From: Desulfovibrio piger ATCC 29098 | GTDB lineage: Bacteria > Desulfobacterota > Desulfovibrionia > Desulfovibrionales > Desulfovibrionaceae | Assembly (NCBI RefSeq): GCF_000156375.1 | Contig: NZ_DS996355.1 | Location: 262,646-326,645, forward strand | Reading direction: 5' to 3' | Length of the DNA stretch: 64,000 nucleotides | Shown: piece after piece, positions 16,063 to 23,359 of the stretch | Position numbering within the stretch: the stretch's first letter is position 1 | Layout of the letters: each line of letters starts with the position of its first letter | Notes under the pieces: model-generated | What the model saw: the letters and a program-made list of their open reading frames with translations, nothing else | Database searches by the model: none | What the model was told of the DNA's origin: nothing | Program-made: the position numbers and the translations under genes

Positions 16063-16754
16063 TATTCGCCGCCTCCGCAGTCCGTATGGCCGCCGTCTCC
16101 ACCGGTATGGGGCATCAGGGCATCGTCCCGGCCGGGGGCGCAGGGACGAGGTGGCGGACAGGGACGCGGCTCCCTGTGGGGGGCTTGGGGCGTATCCATA
16201 AAAAGATCGTCCAGGGGCTGTCCGGAGCGGAAGGGAGGCGCGAAGTCGTCCCGGTAGGGGGGACGGGGGCGGCGGCCTTCCACGGCATCCTCTACCGTTT
16301 TTTCCAGACGGGTGCGGCCGCCCGTGACCAGCACCACCAGCAGGGGCGGCACGGGCACGCCCAGCCAGACCAGGTGCCCGATGATGGAGGCGCAGTCCGT
16401 CAGTACCAGATAAGCCATGAAAACGTCCGTCACCGGCAGGGCAAAGCCCAGGGCACGGCGCAGGGAAATATCCACGCCCACGGCCATGAGCAGGAAGAAA
16501 AAGTAGCAGCTGTAGCGCACCAGGCCGTGATGCAGGCCCCGGCACAGGCTTTTGCCCCGTTTGCAGTGGACGATGATACGGGTCAGCATCTCGCCCATGA
16601 CGCTGGCCAGCAGGACGCCGAACAGCACATGATCGATGCCCAGGGCCGTCAGGATGGCGGCCAGGGCCGTGCCCAGGGCCACCTTGCCCGGCCACAGTTC
16701 CAGCAGCCGGTCGCAGTAGTAGTGGATGGCGTGCAGCCAGTTGATGTCATTCAC
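16062..16754 (-). CDS. Phage holin family protein
   Basis: A 230-residue protein. The GTG at 16754 was chosen because GGAGGAAATAG precedes it at good spacing. Four hydrophobic segments follow: VALGTALAAILTALGI, VLFGVLLASVMGEML, CYFFFLLMAVGVDISL and VTDVFMAYLVLTDCASIIGH. A long Pro/Arg/Asp-rich cytoplasmic tail makes up the last 80 residues and is longer than in most such holins. It makes the membrane lesion that releases or activates the endolysin. Adjacent Rz/Rz1 and endolysin genes support the call. Confidence 0.82.
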   Translation of the reverse strand: MNDINWLHAIHYYCDRLLELWPGKVALGTALAAILTALGIDHVLFGVLLASVMGEMLTRIIVHCKRGKSLCRGLHHGLVRYSCYFFFLLMAVGVDISLRRALGFALPVTDVFMAYLVLTDCASIIGHLVWLGVPVPPLLVVLVTGGRTRLEKTVEDAVEGRRPRPPYRDDFAPPFRSGQPLDDLFMDTPQAPHREPRPCPPPRPCAPGRDDALMPHTGGDGGHTDCGGGE

Positions 16755-17064
16755 CTATTTCCTCCAGATGGTCATAAAAGTCGCGCAGGGCCGCCTTGTC
16801 GGCTTCCTGTGCCCGGTGGCGGGCCGTCACCTCGTTGACGTAGCCCACGAAATGCAGGGCCGCCCGCAGGCGGCCCTCTTCGTCCGTAGCGGCCTTGATG
16901 GCCTCATAGACCGGCACCGGGGACGGCAGGGGCGGGCCTTCCCGCAGCAGGCTTGCCGGTGGCCGGATCGGCTCCGGGCGAGACGGTCCGCAGCAGCCGG
17001 TCAAGCTCATCCCAGCGCAGAGCAGCAGGCAGGCCGTCATCCTGTGCCAGATGTTCCAGGGCAT
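16747..17064 (-). CDS. Rz1-like outer-membrane spanin lipoprotein
   Basis: A 105-residue product in a different frame from the Rz-like gene, overlapping it. ATG at 17064 follows AGGAGG. The signal peptide ends in a lipobox (MTACLLLCAGMSLTGCCG, cleavage before Cys). A proline-rich stretch typical of Rz1 follows (SRPEPIRPPASLLREGPPLP). The remainder is a short helix. Lipid anchoring in the outer membrane and pairing with Rz span the periplasm for the last lysis step. Confidence 0.82.
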   Translation of the reverse strand: MPWNIWHRMTACLLLCAGMSLTGCCGPSRPEPIRPPASLLREGPPLPSPVPVYEAIKAATDEEGRLRAALHFVGYVNEVTARHRAQEADKAALRDFYDHLEEIGE

Positions 17065-17284
17065 GGCGTGTGTCCTCCTCTTGGCGTTGTGCGGCGGCGT
17101 GCAGACGGTCGCGCAGATCCACGGCGGCACGGGTGGCGGCGCTCTCCTGCCGGGTAAGGGCCGCCGCCCGCTCTGCCTCGTCGGCCCGCCGGTCCGCATC
17201 CCGCCACAAATGCCAGAGCAGGAGGCAGACCAGCAGGGAGCAGCCCAGGGCCAGTACGGACAGCCGGGGCAGTCCAGGCATCAT
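16904..17284 (-). CDS. Rz-like inner-membrane spanin
   Basis: A 126-residue protein. An N-terminal membrane anchor (LSVLALGCSLLVCLLLWHLW) is followed by a charged periplasmic coiled coil (ADRRADEAERAAALTRQES and onward). Its 3' half overlaps the Rz1-like gene in another frame, an arrangement common in lambda and Mu-like phages. Its start overlaps the endolysin stop by 4 bp. With Rz1 it fuses inner and outer membranes at lysis. Confidence 0.85.
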   Translation of the reverse strand: MMPGLPRLSVLALGCSLLVCLLLWHLWRDADRRADEAERAAALTRQESAATRAAVDLRDRLHAAAQRQEEDTRHALEHLAQDDGLPAALRWDELDRLLRTVSPGADPATGKPAAGRPAPAVPGAGL

Positions 17285-17973
17285 TCACCGCCCAGCATGG
17301 CGCGGTAGCCGTTAGCCCGCTTGTCGGGCTTACGGATAGCGACAGCGCCTTCACTGGCTGCCTTGCCGTGTGACGAATTGCTGTCTTTATCCGTAGCTTC
17401 CTGCGTCGCAACGGCTAAAGCCATGCAGGTGTCGAAACAGCGCTGTGTGCGGGCCTGCCAGCCACGGCCATAGACGGGCCAGCCCGGCCGCGTCTTGTAG
17501 TAGTACAGGCGCTCGGCGGCCTGTGCCCGCAGCAGGTCGCCCAGCCTGCCTTCACGTTCCAGATGACGGATTGCCGTCAGAGTGGCCGGGCCGATCTTGC
17601 CGTCCACGGCGATGCCCAGGCCGCAGGCATTGACGGCCCGTTGCAGGATGCGGGGGGCAGCGCCGGGACCGATGTTGTACAGGGTGTCGGCATGGGCCAG
17701 AGCCAGGGCGTCGGGCAGCGCGTCGCACTTGCCGGGCCGCCAGTAGCGGTCCCGGTAAATGACCAGGGCATCGGCCTCTTCCATCATCCGCACGTCGAGC
17801 GCGGTGATCTTCCCGTCGCCGTTTTTGTCCGGGATGGTCCCCAGGTTGAAGTTCAAGGCCACACCGTACTTGGTGGGGCCTCCGGGGTCGCGAGGATCGT
17901 TGGTGTACGTCTCGCCGCCCTCCTCATCCATCGTGAAGTGGAAGGACCGCATGAGAGTGCTTTCCTTGGGCAT
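17281..17973 (-). CDS. Endolysin, glycosyl hydrolase 108 family, with repeat-encoded tail
   Basis: A 230-residue protein; ATG at 17973 follows AGGAGACCAT. The GH108 pattern has the catalytic Glu in HFTMDEEGGETYTNDPRDPG and continues GGPTKYGVALNFNLG, then VIYRDRYWRPGKCDALPDA and a C-terminal peptidoglycan-binding part with VDGKIGPATLTAI. Residues from about 190 onward (ATQEATDKDSNSSHGKAASE) are encoded by repeat R1 copy C, so the repeat has replaced or lengthened the natural C-terminus. It cleaves the glycan backbone of peptidoglycan. No signal peptide is seen, so export depends on the holin. Confidence 0.9.
   Translation of the reverse strand: MPKESTLMRSFHFTMDEEGGETYTNDPRDPGGPTKYGVALNFNLGTIPDKNGDGKITALDVRMMEEADALVIYRDRYWRPGKCDALPDALALAHADTLYNIGPGAAPRILQRAVNACGLGIAVDGKIGPATLTAIRHLEREGRLGDLLRAQAAERLYYYKTRPGWPVYGRGWQARTQRCFDTCMALAVATQEATDKDSNSSHGKAASEGAVAIRKPDKRANGYRAMLGGE
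17301..17420 (-). repeat. Dispersed repeat R1, copy C (coding, in endolysin 3' end)
   Basis: The reverse complement matches copies A and B for about 95 bp and copy A beyond that (a GGCTAACGGCTACCGCG-type end). Here the repeat is read in frame as the last ~40 residues of the endolysin. Its translation ends with a second Lys/Arg/Asn-rich segment (IRKPDKRANGYRAMLGGE). Confidence 0.85.
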
Positions 17974-18007
17974 ATGGTCTCCTCGGGTTTCGGCGGCCCT
18001 GAAAAAG

Positions 18008-18078
18008 CAAGGCCCCGTGCCGCCACTATGTGGCGACACGGGGCTGCAAAAAAGGTCGAAGGTGTTCAGCGGTTCAGT
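18008..18078. repeat. Dispersed repeat R2, copy 2
   Basis: It has the same hairpin as copy 1 (CCCCGTGCCGCCAC and its complement) and the same tail (AAAAAAGGTCGAAGGTGTTC). It lies between the secreted-protein gene and the endolysin gene, where on the minus strand it could act as a terminator. Confidence 0.8.
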
Positions 18079-18093
18079 ATGTCGGAGGCGTTT

Positions 18094-18112
18094 TTGCGTT
18101 TCTATTGGCAGC
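18094..18112 (+). repeat. 19-bp recurrent motif, copy b
   Basis: TTGCGTTTCTATTGGCAGC, 15 bp from the end of R2 copy 2 and downstream of the secreted-protein gene. Confidence 0.65.
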
Positions 18113-18157
18113 TATTCAGGAAGCAGTGCAAAAAAAGGTGCCGTGCGATGATGCCCG

Positions 18158-18682
18158 CTACTTTTTTTCGGCCCAAATGGTATAAATGCCATCGATGATC
18201 ACGGCAGAAAACTGGTATTTTCCCAAGGTGAAGACATTTTTTTCGCCATGCAGGATCGCTTGATTTGAATAGGTGGCAGCATCGTACAGGGCATCAACCC
18301 GTTCTTGATCCTTGCCAAAGCCGGGCATGCACAGGCTTGCCGCCGCAAGCGCAGCGTACATCATATCGTCGATATACCGCGTCCTGCGTCCGTCCTCGCT
18401 GGGGATGCGTTCGTCCTTGCTAACGAAGAACTGTATCCGGTTGACCTTTTTGGCTCCGGCCTCATGCCCGGCGACAACAGCCGTGGTGGGGCTCAGACTG
18501 TACCACGCGGCGGTGGGGTCTTCTTTGGCCAGCTGGGGCAACCAGGTGCCATTGTACGGCTTGTTGAAGGCAATGAGCTTTTCTTCGATATTGTCCAGGG
18601 TCAGGCCGTTGATCTGCCCTGCGGCAAAGGCGGTCACTGCCCAGCACACTACTAGGGCCAGCGTCAGGAAAAGTTTTTTCAT
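18158..18682 (-). CDS. Exported protein of unknown function, possible lysogenic conversion gene
   Basis: A 174-residue protein with a clear signal peptide (MKKLFLTLALVVCWAVTAFA, probable cut after AFA). The mature part contains GLTLDNIEEKLIAFNKPYNG and ends KYQFSAVIIDGIYTIWAEKK. No lipobox and no known domain are visible to me. It lies between the Mor gene terminator and the lysis genes and is bracketed by terminators or repeat hairpins on both sides, so it is probably an independently expressed cargo gene that alters the lysogen's envelope or periplasm. That role is inference from export and context. Confidence 0.65.
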   Translation of the reverse strand: MKKLFLTLALVVCWAVTAFAAGQINGLTLDNIEEKLIAFNKPYNGTWLPQLAKEDPTAAWYSLSPTTAVVAGHEAGAKKVNRIQFFVSKDERIPSEDGRRTRYIDDMMYAALAAASLCMPGFGKDQERVDALYDAATYSNQAILHGEKNVFTLGKYQFSAVIIDGIYTIWAEKK

Positions 18683-18730
18683 GTTGTCCCCCGTTACTTT
18701 TTATTTATTAGCCTATAGGAAGAAAACGCG

Positions 18731-18760
18731 AAAAAAAAGCCCCGCGTGGTGCGGGGCCTG
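18731..18760 (-). terminator. Early-operon terminator after the Mor gene
   Basis: The stem GCCCCGC/GCGGGGC has a short loop and is followed on the minus strand by eight T residues. It ends the early/middle operon, 8 bp past the Mor stop. Confidence 0.88.
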
Positions 18761-18768
18761 TTTGGGGA

Positions 18769-19281
18769 TCACAGCAAGCGCCCCTGCCGGGGCTGTCTGT
18801 CCGGGTCCGGTGGCGGCGGCTTTTTGAAGATGGTCCATACATGCCGCTCCGTGATGTGGTAGCGCAGGGCCAGGCATTGCACGATGCGCCGTTCCGTCAA
18901 TCCTTCCCTGGCCAGCTGTTGCCGGTCTTTCAGCAGGGCAGCGTCGCGGGCACGCAGCAGGACGGGCTTGCAGTTGGGCACATAGAGCGGGGTCACGGCA
19001 TAGTGCCGGGCCAGTATCTGCGCGGCCTCCGGGCCGATGCGCCGGGCCAGGTCCGCCAGCATCTGCTGCCCGGCCTCCCGTGCGCCCACGGGCAGGCGCA
19101 GGGTCAGGCCGCCGAAGTTCTCCACCAGTTGCAGGGTGGCGGGCAGGCCGATCAGCCGGGCGATGGCCTGCACGGCGGCGGGCAGCAGGGAAATATCCAG
19201 ACTGCGCAGGGACGGCAGGAAAGCCTCCGTCGTGCGCATGGCGTCGAAGTAGTCCGCCGTGGTGATGTTCGTATCCTGCAT
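18769..19281 (-). CDS. Mor/C-family transcription activator
   Basis: A 170-residue protein. ATG at 19281 is favoured over one 12 bp upstream because TGGAG lies 7 nt before it. The C-terminal half has the Mor-domain pattern: IGPEAAQILARHYAVTPLYV and the helix-turn-helix REGLTERRIVQCLALRYHITERHVW (written here in part). In Mu, Mor is made at the end of the early operon and activates the middle promoter that drives C and then the late genes. Here one Mor/C protein is visible, so it probably turns on the late genes directly. Confidence 0.85.
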   Translation of the reverse strand: MQDTNITTADYFDAMRTTEAFLPSLRSLDISLLPAAVQAIARLIGLPATLQLVENFGGLTLRLPVGAREAGQQMLADLARRIGPEAAQILARHYAVTPLYVPNCKPVLLRARDAALLKDRQQLAREGLTERRIVQCLALRYHITERHVWTIFKKPPPPDPDRQPRQGRLL

Positions 19282-19313
19282 AATTAACTCCATTTATTGC
19301 ACTTTTCTCTGAG

Positions 19314-19709
19314 CTATGCGTCCTCACGTCCCTGCTGGCGTACCAGGGCCGCCACGCAGGCCGTCAGCTGGGCGCGGCTGGCCGTGCGCAGGCTGGCCGT
19401 GTTCCGTGTCTGGCGGCGGATGATGGCGTCCGCATAGGACAGGGGGCGCTCCAGCGAGGCGCACAGGGCCGTGATCTTGGCGTGCAGGGGGCGCAGTTCC
19501 TGTGGGACGTTGCGCGGGCGCGGGGTCCAGCCCTTGGCCCGCAGCTCGGCCAGCATGGCTTTCAGCAGGGGCACGGTGCAGCGGGCGGCACTGTCCATCC
19601 CGGTGACGCCCTGGAGCAGGGAGCGGTAAGTGGTATCATCCAGGCCCAGGTCTTTCTGGGCGATCTTGACGCTGGCGATGAGGCCCGCGCGCAGTTTGCT
19701 TTCCGTCAT
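19314..19709 (-). CDS. gemA: GemA/Gp16-family regulatory protein (DUF1018)
   Basis: A 131-residue protein. The diagnostic segment is KIAQKDLGLDDTTYRSLLQG, followed by the helical AMLAELRAKGWTPRPRN and the C-terminal SYADAIIRRQTRNTASLRTA. Gp16 is encoded just before mor in Mu. GemA was reported to affect host gene expression and DNA topology in Mu. Its 5' end overlaps the upstream small gene by 4 bp (ATGA). Confidence 0.82.
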   Translation of the reverse strand: MTESKLRAGLIASVKIAQKDLGLDDTTYRSLLQGVTGMDSAARCTVPLLKAMLAELRAKGWTPRPRNVPQELRPLHAKITALCASLERPLSYADAIIRRQTRNTASLRTASRAQLTACVAALVRQQGREDA

Positions 19710-19900
19710 CGTTTCCCTCCTTGGGCATGGCGTCCCACTGCGGCATTGAGGGCATCCAGCATCACGTCGGCCATGGCCCTGGTCTTCTTTATGCCCCGTC
19801 CGCCGTGGAACAGGACGCAGACGGGGCTCCCGTCCTGAGTGTCACGGATGACCCATGCGCCGCCCACTGTGGGCAGCAGGACAAAGCGTTGCTGTTCCAT
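19706..19900 (-). CDS. Small hypothetical early phage protein
   Basis: A 64-residue protein (MEQQRFVLLPTVGGAWVIRD), beta-rich at the start and then helical (RAMADVMLDALNAAVGRH). It is translationally coupled to GemA by an ATGA overlap. No family recognised. Confidence 0.6.
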   Translation of the reverse strand: MEQQRFVLLPTVGGAWVIRDTQDGSPVCVLFHGGRGIKKTRAMADVMLDALNAAVGRHAQGGKR

Positions 19901-19974
19901 AGGTATTCCTTCGGCTGCTCATCAGGCCCGGCGCGCCGCCGCCGGACGACGCCCCACGCGGGGGCGTTTCGCGA

Positions 19975-20178
19975 TTAGATCTTGCGCAGGGCCTCCCACT
20001 GTTGCCACAGGCGGGCGGCCAGGAGTGCGACGCAGAGCCCGAACACGGCATTATCCGTCATGACCGCTTTGGGATCGACGATCTCGGACGTGGCCCCGAG
20101 CTCTTCCATCTCCAGGCCGCTGAATGCCTCGGGCACCAGATCGTCCGGCACATTCGTTACGGTGAGTTTTATTTTCAT
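19975..20178 (-). CDS. Small hypothetical phage protein with one hydrophobic helix
   Basis: A 67-residue protein (MKIKLTVTNVPDDLVPEAFS) whose C-terminal part (NAVFGLCVALLAARLWQQWE) could insert in a membrane. Its start overlaps the preceding gene's stop by 4 bp. A GC-rich hairpin lies in the 74-bp gap before the next gene. Function unknown. Confidence 0.55.
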   Translation of the reverse strand: MKIKLTVTNVPDDLVPEAFSGLEMEELGATSEIVDPKAVMTDNAVFGLCVALLAARLWQQWEALRKI

Positions 20179-20495
20179 TTTCTATCCTTTACGTCTTCGC
20201 TCTGCCGTTTCTCCACGGGGATCGTCCGGCTGTAGGTGAAGGCCCCCAGCTTAAGGGTGACGGTCACGTCGTCTTTGCCGTCGGGGATGTGGACGGCCTC
20301 GCCCCGTTCAAGTGCCCACAGGATGCCCACAGCCCCCAGCAGGAAGGAAGCGCAGCAGGCACCGGCAACGCTTAGGGTCGCGGCAATGCCGAACAACAGG
20401 GGTTTGTGGAACACGGACGATAGCAGGCAGTTGATAACGACGACGACCGCGGACAACGCTATGGCGTTGCACCAGAAGGATATGGCCCCGCTCAT
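20175..20495 (-). CDS. Small integral membrane phage protein
   Basis: A 106-residue protein from the ATG at 20495. Two strong membrane helices occur: AIALSAVVVVINCLLSSVF and LFGIAATLSVAGACCASFLL, the second running into LGAVGILWAL. A charged, beta-rich C-terminus follows (DDVTVTLKLGAFTYSRTIPV). It could be a superinfection-exclusion or regulatory membrane protein; the sequence does not decide. Confidence 0.6.
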   Translation of the reverse strand: MSGAISFWCNAIALSAVVVVINCLLSSVFHKPLLFGIAATLSVAGACCASFLLGAVGILWALERGEAVHIPDGKDDVTVTLKLGAFTYSRTIPVEKRQSEDVKDRK

Positions 20496-20497
20496 GG

Positions 20498-20791
20498 CTA
20501 GGCCCTTATGTCGCGATCCAGTTTTTCGCTGGGGGCGAAGACCACCACCCGGCGGGCGGGGATGGTCACGGCCTCGCCGGTGCGGGGATTGCGTCCCATG
20601 CGGGCGGCGCGATCCTTTGTTTTGAGCTTGCCCAGGCCGGGCAGGGGCACCTCGCCGCCTGCCGTCAGTTCCTGGGCGGTCACGTCCTTCAGGGCCTGAA
20701 GCACGGCCTCCACGTCTGCCTGACACAGGGAGCGGCCCAGATGGATACGGCTCCGTTCCGTCACGTTCCTGACCAGATCTTCCTTCGTCAT
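20498..20791 (-). CDS. HU-family DNA-binding protein
   Basis: A 97-residue protein; ATG at 20791 follows GGAGGTGAAAAC. It has the full HU/IHF layout: helical dimerisation part (DVEAVLQALKDVTAQELTAG), the conserved EVPLPGLGKLKTKDRAARMG, the DNA-binding arm with RNPRTGEAVTIPARRVV and FAPSEKLDR. Mu transposition needs host HU and IHF to shape the transpososome. A phage-borne copy within the transposition operon may supply or tune this function; that is inference. Confidence 0.92.
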   Translation of the reverse strand: MTKEDLVRNVTERSRIHLGRSLCQADVEAVLQALKDVTAQELTAGGEVPLPGLGKLKTKDRAARMGRNPRTGEAVTIPARRVVVFAPSEKLDRDIRA

Positions 20792-20802
20792 GTTTTCACC
20801 TC

Positions 20803-21417
20803 CTACAGAGCGGCCATATCCAGCGGAATGGCCACATATTTGCCGTGGGCGTCGCGCTCGTACACGCGCACATACGCTTTGCTGTCCAGGATTTGCAGGC
20901 TGTCGCCGATGGCCTGCATGGCCCGCTGCCAGCGGTCGTCTTCGATCTTGTGGCGGCGCAGGCCCAGGATGGCGTTGGTGTTGATGCGGCCTTCCTTGTT
21001 GATCTGGAAAGCGGCCTCCACGATGACCCGCAAGGGGGAGGGGCTGTCGCGGCTCCATTCCTCCAGGCATTCGTCGATAAGGGCCTTGGCCGCCCGCAGC
21101 CCCTCGTCGAAGCCGATGCTCTCATTGTACTGGCGTTTGATGCGGTAACGGCCGTCGAAAGACTGGAGCGTGATATTGCCCTTGTCCCCGCCCAGCTTCG
21201 CGCCGTAACGTTCGGCGGACAGTTCCACGAAGGCGGCGATGTCGCCCATCAGCTCCAGCTTGAGCGCCTTGAGCTCCCGCTGCATGGCCTTGACCTTGGC
21301 CACCTTTTCCCGCACCAGCTCGTCGCGGGCTTTGTCGATTTCCTTGATCTGCTCCACGGGGATCAGGCAGCCGCGCGCGTCTTCCCAATAGCCGTCGGGG
21401 ATGGTGATCTGTTCCAT
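20803..21417 (-). CDS. DUF3164 family phage protein
   Basis: A 204-residue protein with the family hallmarks: GYWEDARGCLIPVEQIKEID near the start, an acidic/basic coiled coil (VAKVKAMQRELKALKLELMG), DGRYRIKRQYNESIGFDEGL and the C-terminal NAILGLRRHKIEDDRWQRAM. DUF3164 proteins are standard in the early operon of Mu-like prophages. The role is not known; a contribution to replication or regulation is presumed from position. Confidence 0.85.
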   Translation of the reverse strand: MEQITIPDGYWEDARGCLIPVEQIKEIDKARDELVREKVAKVKAMQRELKALKLELMGDIAAFVELSAERYGAKLGGDKGNITLQSFDGRYRIKRQYNESIGFDEGLRAAKALIDECLEEWSRDSPSPLRVIVEAAFQINKEGRINTNAILGLRRHKIEDDRWQRAMQAIGDSLQILDSKAYVRVYERDAHGKYVAIPLDMAAL

Positions 21418-21432
21418 GTCGTTTCTCCTTGT

Positions 21433-21657
21433 TTAACCGGGGAAATGGGGGGTGTTAGGCAGGTCATGCACATGGAAGCGCGGCAACGCCCCGGCCCCTG
21501 CGGGCGGCAGCAGTTCCTGTTCCAGATGGCGGGCCTGCGCGGCATGCGCCCGCAGATTTTCCTGCAACATACGCAGGAAGGCCCGCTGTTCCTCGCTGAC
21601 CTGCCCGGCCAGCACGTCGATGCTGGCGGCGCACGATTCGATGTCCTGACTCAACAT
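21433..21657 (-). CDS. Small hypothetical phage protein
   Basis: A 74-residue protein from the ATG at 21657, which follows GGAGGAAACGAC. It is acidic and helical (DIESCAASIDVLAGQVSEEQ), ending in a Pro/His-rich tail. It overlaps the upstream gene by 7 bp. No family recognised. Confidence 0.6.
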   Translation of the reverse strand: MLSQDIESCAASIDVLAGQVSEEQRAFLRMLQENLRAHAAQARHLEQELLPPAGAGALPRFHVHDLPNTPHFPG

Positions 21658-21968
21658 GTCGTTTCCTCCGTGAAATTTGGGCAGTTCCGGCACTCCCGCC
21701 ACTGGCGGAGCGCGTAGGGGTTGGATGTGGGCATGGGGGTGGCGCGCCGCCCGGCGCATATGTCCTGCCCCCAGGGGCCGCCGTAGACCGGGCAGGGGCT
21801 GGCCAGCACGCGCAGGATGCGTTCCTCCATGCGGGCCGTGCTGCCCGGATATTTGTCATGGTAGAGCAGGGACAGACTGGCCCTGGCCACGCCCAGGCGG
21901 CGGGCCGTGGCGGCCACTCCGTGGGCGGCTATGGCCTCGTGCAGCAGATGGCGGGCTTCCTCACGCAT
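21651..21968 (-). CDS. Putative DNA-binding protein with XRE/LacI-like helix-turn-helix
   Basis: A 105-residue protein. ATG at 21968 overlaps the upstream stop (TCACGCAT on the plus strand). The N-terminal half contains AIAAHGVAATARRLGVARAS, a helix-turn-helix, followed by LLYHDKYPGSTARMEERIL. The C-terminal part has four Cys in CPVYGGPWGQDIC and CRNC patterns that could bind zinc. Similar small proteins occur in the early operons of Mu-like phages. It is probably a regulator. Confidence 0.65.
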   Translation of the reverse strand: MREEARHLLHEAIAAHGVAATARRLGVARASLSLLYHDKYPGSTARMEERILRVLASPCPVYGGPWGQDICAGRRATPMPTSNPYALRQWRECRNCPNFTEETTC

Positions 21969-22500
21969 GGGCGGCCTCCAGCGGAAAGATCTTGCCCGTA
22001 TTGCGGTCGGTGACGCACTTTTCCGCCCGGTTGTAGGCCGGGGCCAGGGGGCCGGTGTTGGCCTCGTCCCGCAAGAAATAGGCGCGGGTGCGGGCCGTCC
22101 GGCCCAGGATGCCCGCCCGGAACAGGGCACGGCAGTAATTACGCAGGTTCTCCCCGGCATTGCCCTCGTCGCCGTCGCACACGGTCTGCATCAGGCTGTC
22201 CACGGTGAAATGGTCGGCCATGCGCATGACGCTCCAGGCGCGCTGCCGCAGGGTGCGCCCGGCGCTGGTGGCATTGCGCCCCTTGCGTTGACAGGGGATG
22301 AATCCACCGTCCGCCAGAAGATTTTTCCCGGCCCTGGTCAGTGCATGCAGGCCATTTTCCGTGTGGATCAGGCCCTTGTGCCGCAGGCAGCGGCAGGCCA
22401 CCATGACGCCGGGGGTACGGGCATCCAGTTTTGCCGCCAGCTGCCGGGTGAGCAGGGGAGCGGTGGTCAGCTCGCGCAGGATTCGTTCGGCCAGTTGCAT
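21961..22500 (-). CDS. Hypothetical early protein with winged-helix-like N-terminus
   Basis: A 179-residue protein. Residues 1-65 look like a winged helix (LLTRQLAAKLDARTPGVMVA to NGLHALTRAGKNLL). The middle (VMRMADHFTVDSLMQTVCDG through ENLRNYCRALFRAGIL) resembles a second DNA-binding domain. Its start is 3 bp from the MuB stop. Proteins of this build follow MuB in many Mu-like prophages. Function unknown; DNA binding is likely. Confidence 0.65.
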   Translation of the reverse strand: MQLAERILRELTTAPLLTRQLAAKLDARTPGVMVACRCLRHKGLIHTENGLHALTRAGKNLLADGGFIPCQRKGRNATSAGRTLRQRAWSVMRMADHFTVDSLMQTVCDGDEGNAGENLRNYCRALFRAGILGRTARTRAYFLRDEANTGPLAPAYNRAEKCVTDRNTGKIFPLEAAHA

Positions 22501-22503
22501 GGT

Positions 22504-23241
22504 CTACCTCGCTTTCACGGTCTTGGCCGTGCGGCTCTGCCAGTCATGGGTCAGCGCCACGCCCGCGAACTGCGGCACGTCCAGCTGGCCGGAAAGGCCG
22601 TTGGTGGCGGCGATGCGCTCGATATTGGCCAGGATGTTCAGCACTTCGCGCATGCGTCCGCCGGACAGGCGCAGCACCTCGGCCGTCATGCCGGGCGAGA
22701 GCTGGTAGTCGCACAGCTGCTTGCAGGCCAGCGCCACGTCCGCCGCCGAGCAGGGGCCGAACTCCACCACCTGCGCGATGCGGCTGCTGATCTGCTTGTG
22801 CCGGGCAATGGAGCGCTGGATCTGTTCCATGCCTATGAGGATGACCGTCACCTCGGCCCGGTCGGAGAAGTCGCGCACCTTTTCCAGCACGGCGGCATTG
22901 GACGACAGGGTGAACTCGGCCTCGTCGATGATGATGGGGCACTGACGTTCCACCAGCACGCGCAGGCAGCGCTCGAACAGGGCCTGCGCCGTGCCGCGCC
23001 CGTCGATGTTCAGGGCCTTGCACAGCTCCACCAGAAAATACTTGGGCGTCCAGTCCACGTTGGCGCGCAGATACACGGCCCCGGCTTCCTCGGCCCAGCG
23101 GTAGACGATGTGCGACTTGCCATAGCCCGGCTGGCCATGCACCAGCATCATGCCCGCCTCGGCGGCCCCGCGCTGCTCCACGGCTTTCACACCGGCGGCG
23201 AAACGGGCGTAGTTTTCTGTTTTGACGAAGGCTTTTTTCAT
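22504..23241 (-). CDS. MuB-like transposition ATPase
   Basis: A 245-residue AAA+ protein; ATG at 23241 follows GGGAGGATGGA. Walker A is HGQPGYGKSHIVY (about residue 35), Walker B is PIIIDEAEFTLSS (about 101), and an Arg-finger-like segment is HKQISSRIAQVVEF. The C-terminal part (QLSPGMTAEVLRLSGGRMRE) is the lid. MuB coats target DNA, is displaced near existing Mu ends (target immunity), and delivers targets to MuA. It lies next to MuA as in Mu. Confidence 0.92.
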   Translation of the reverse strand: MKKAFVKTENYARFAAGVKAVEQRGAAEAGMMLVHGQPGYGKSHIVYRWAEEAGAVYLRANVDWTPKYFLVELCKALNIDGRGTAQALFERCLRVLVERQCPIIIDEAEFTLSSNAAVLEKVRDFSDRAEVTVILIGMEQIQRSIARHKQISSRIAQVVEFGPCSAADVALACKQLCDYQLSPGMTAEVLRLSGGRMREVLNILANIERIAATNGLSGQLDVPQFAGVALTHDWQSRTAKTVKAR

Positions 23242-23359
23242 TCCATCCTCCCAATAGGTTGCGCTGCCCGCGCATGGCGGGAAAAACGCGGTTTCCCCGC
23301 CTGCTTGGGCGCGGGTGTCCGCTCTCGCGTCCACCTGCGGCCCTTTCTTGCGGACCGCT

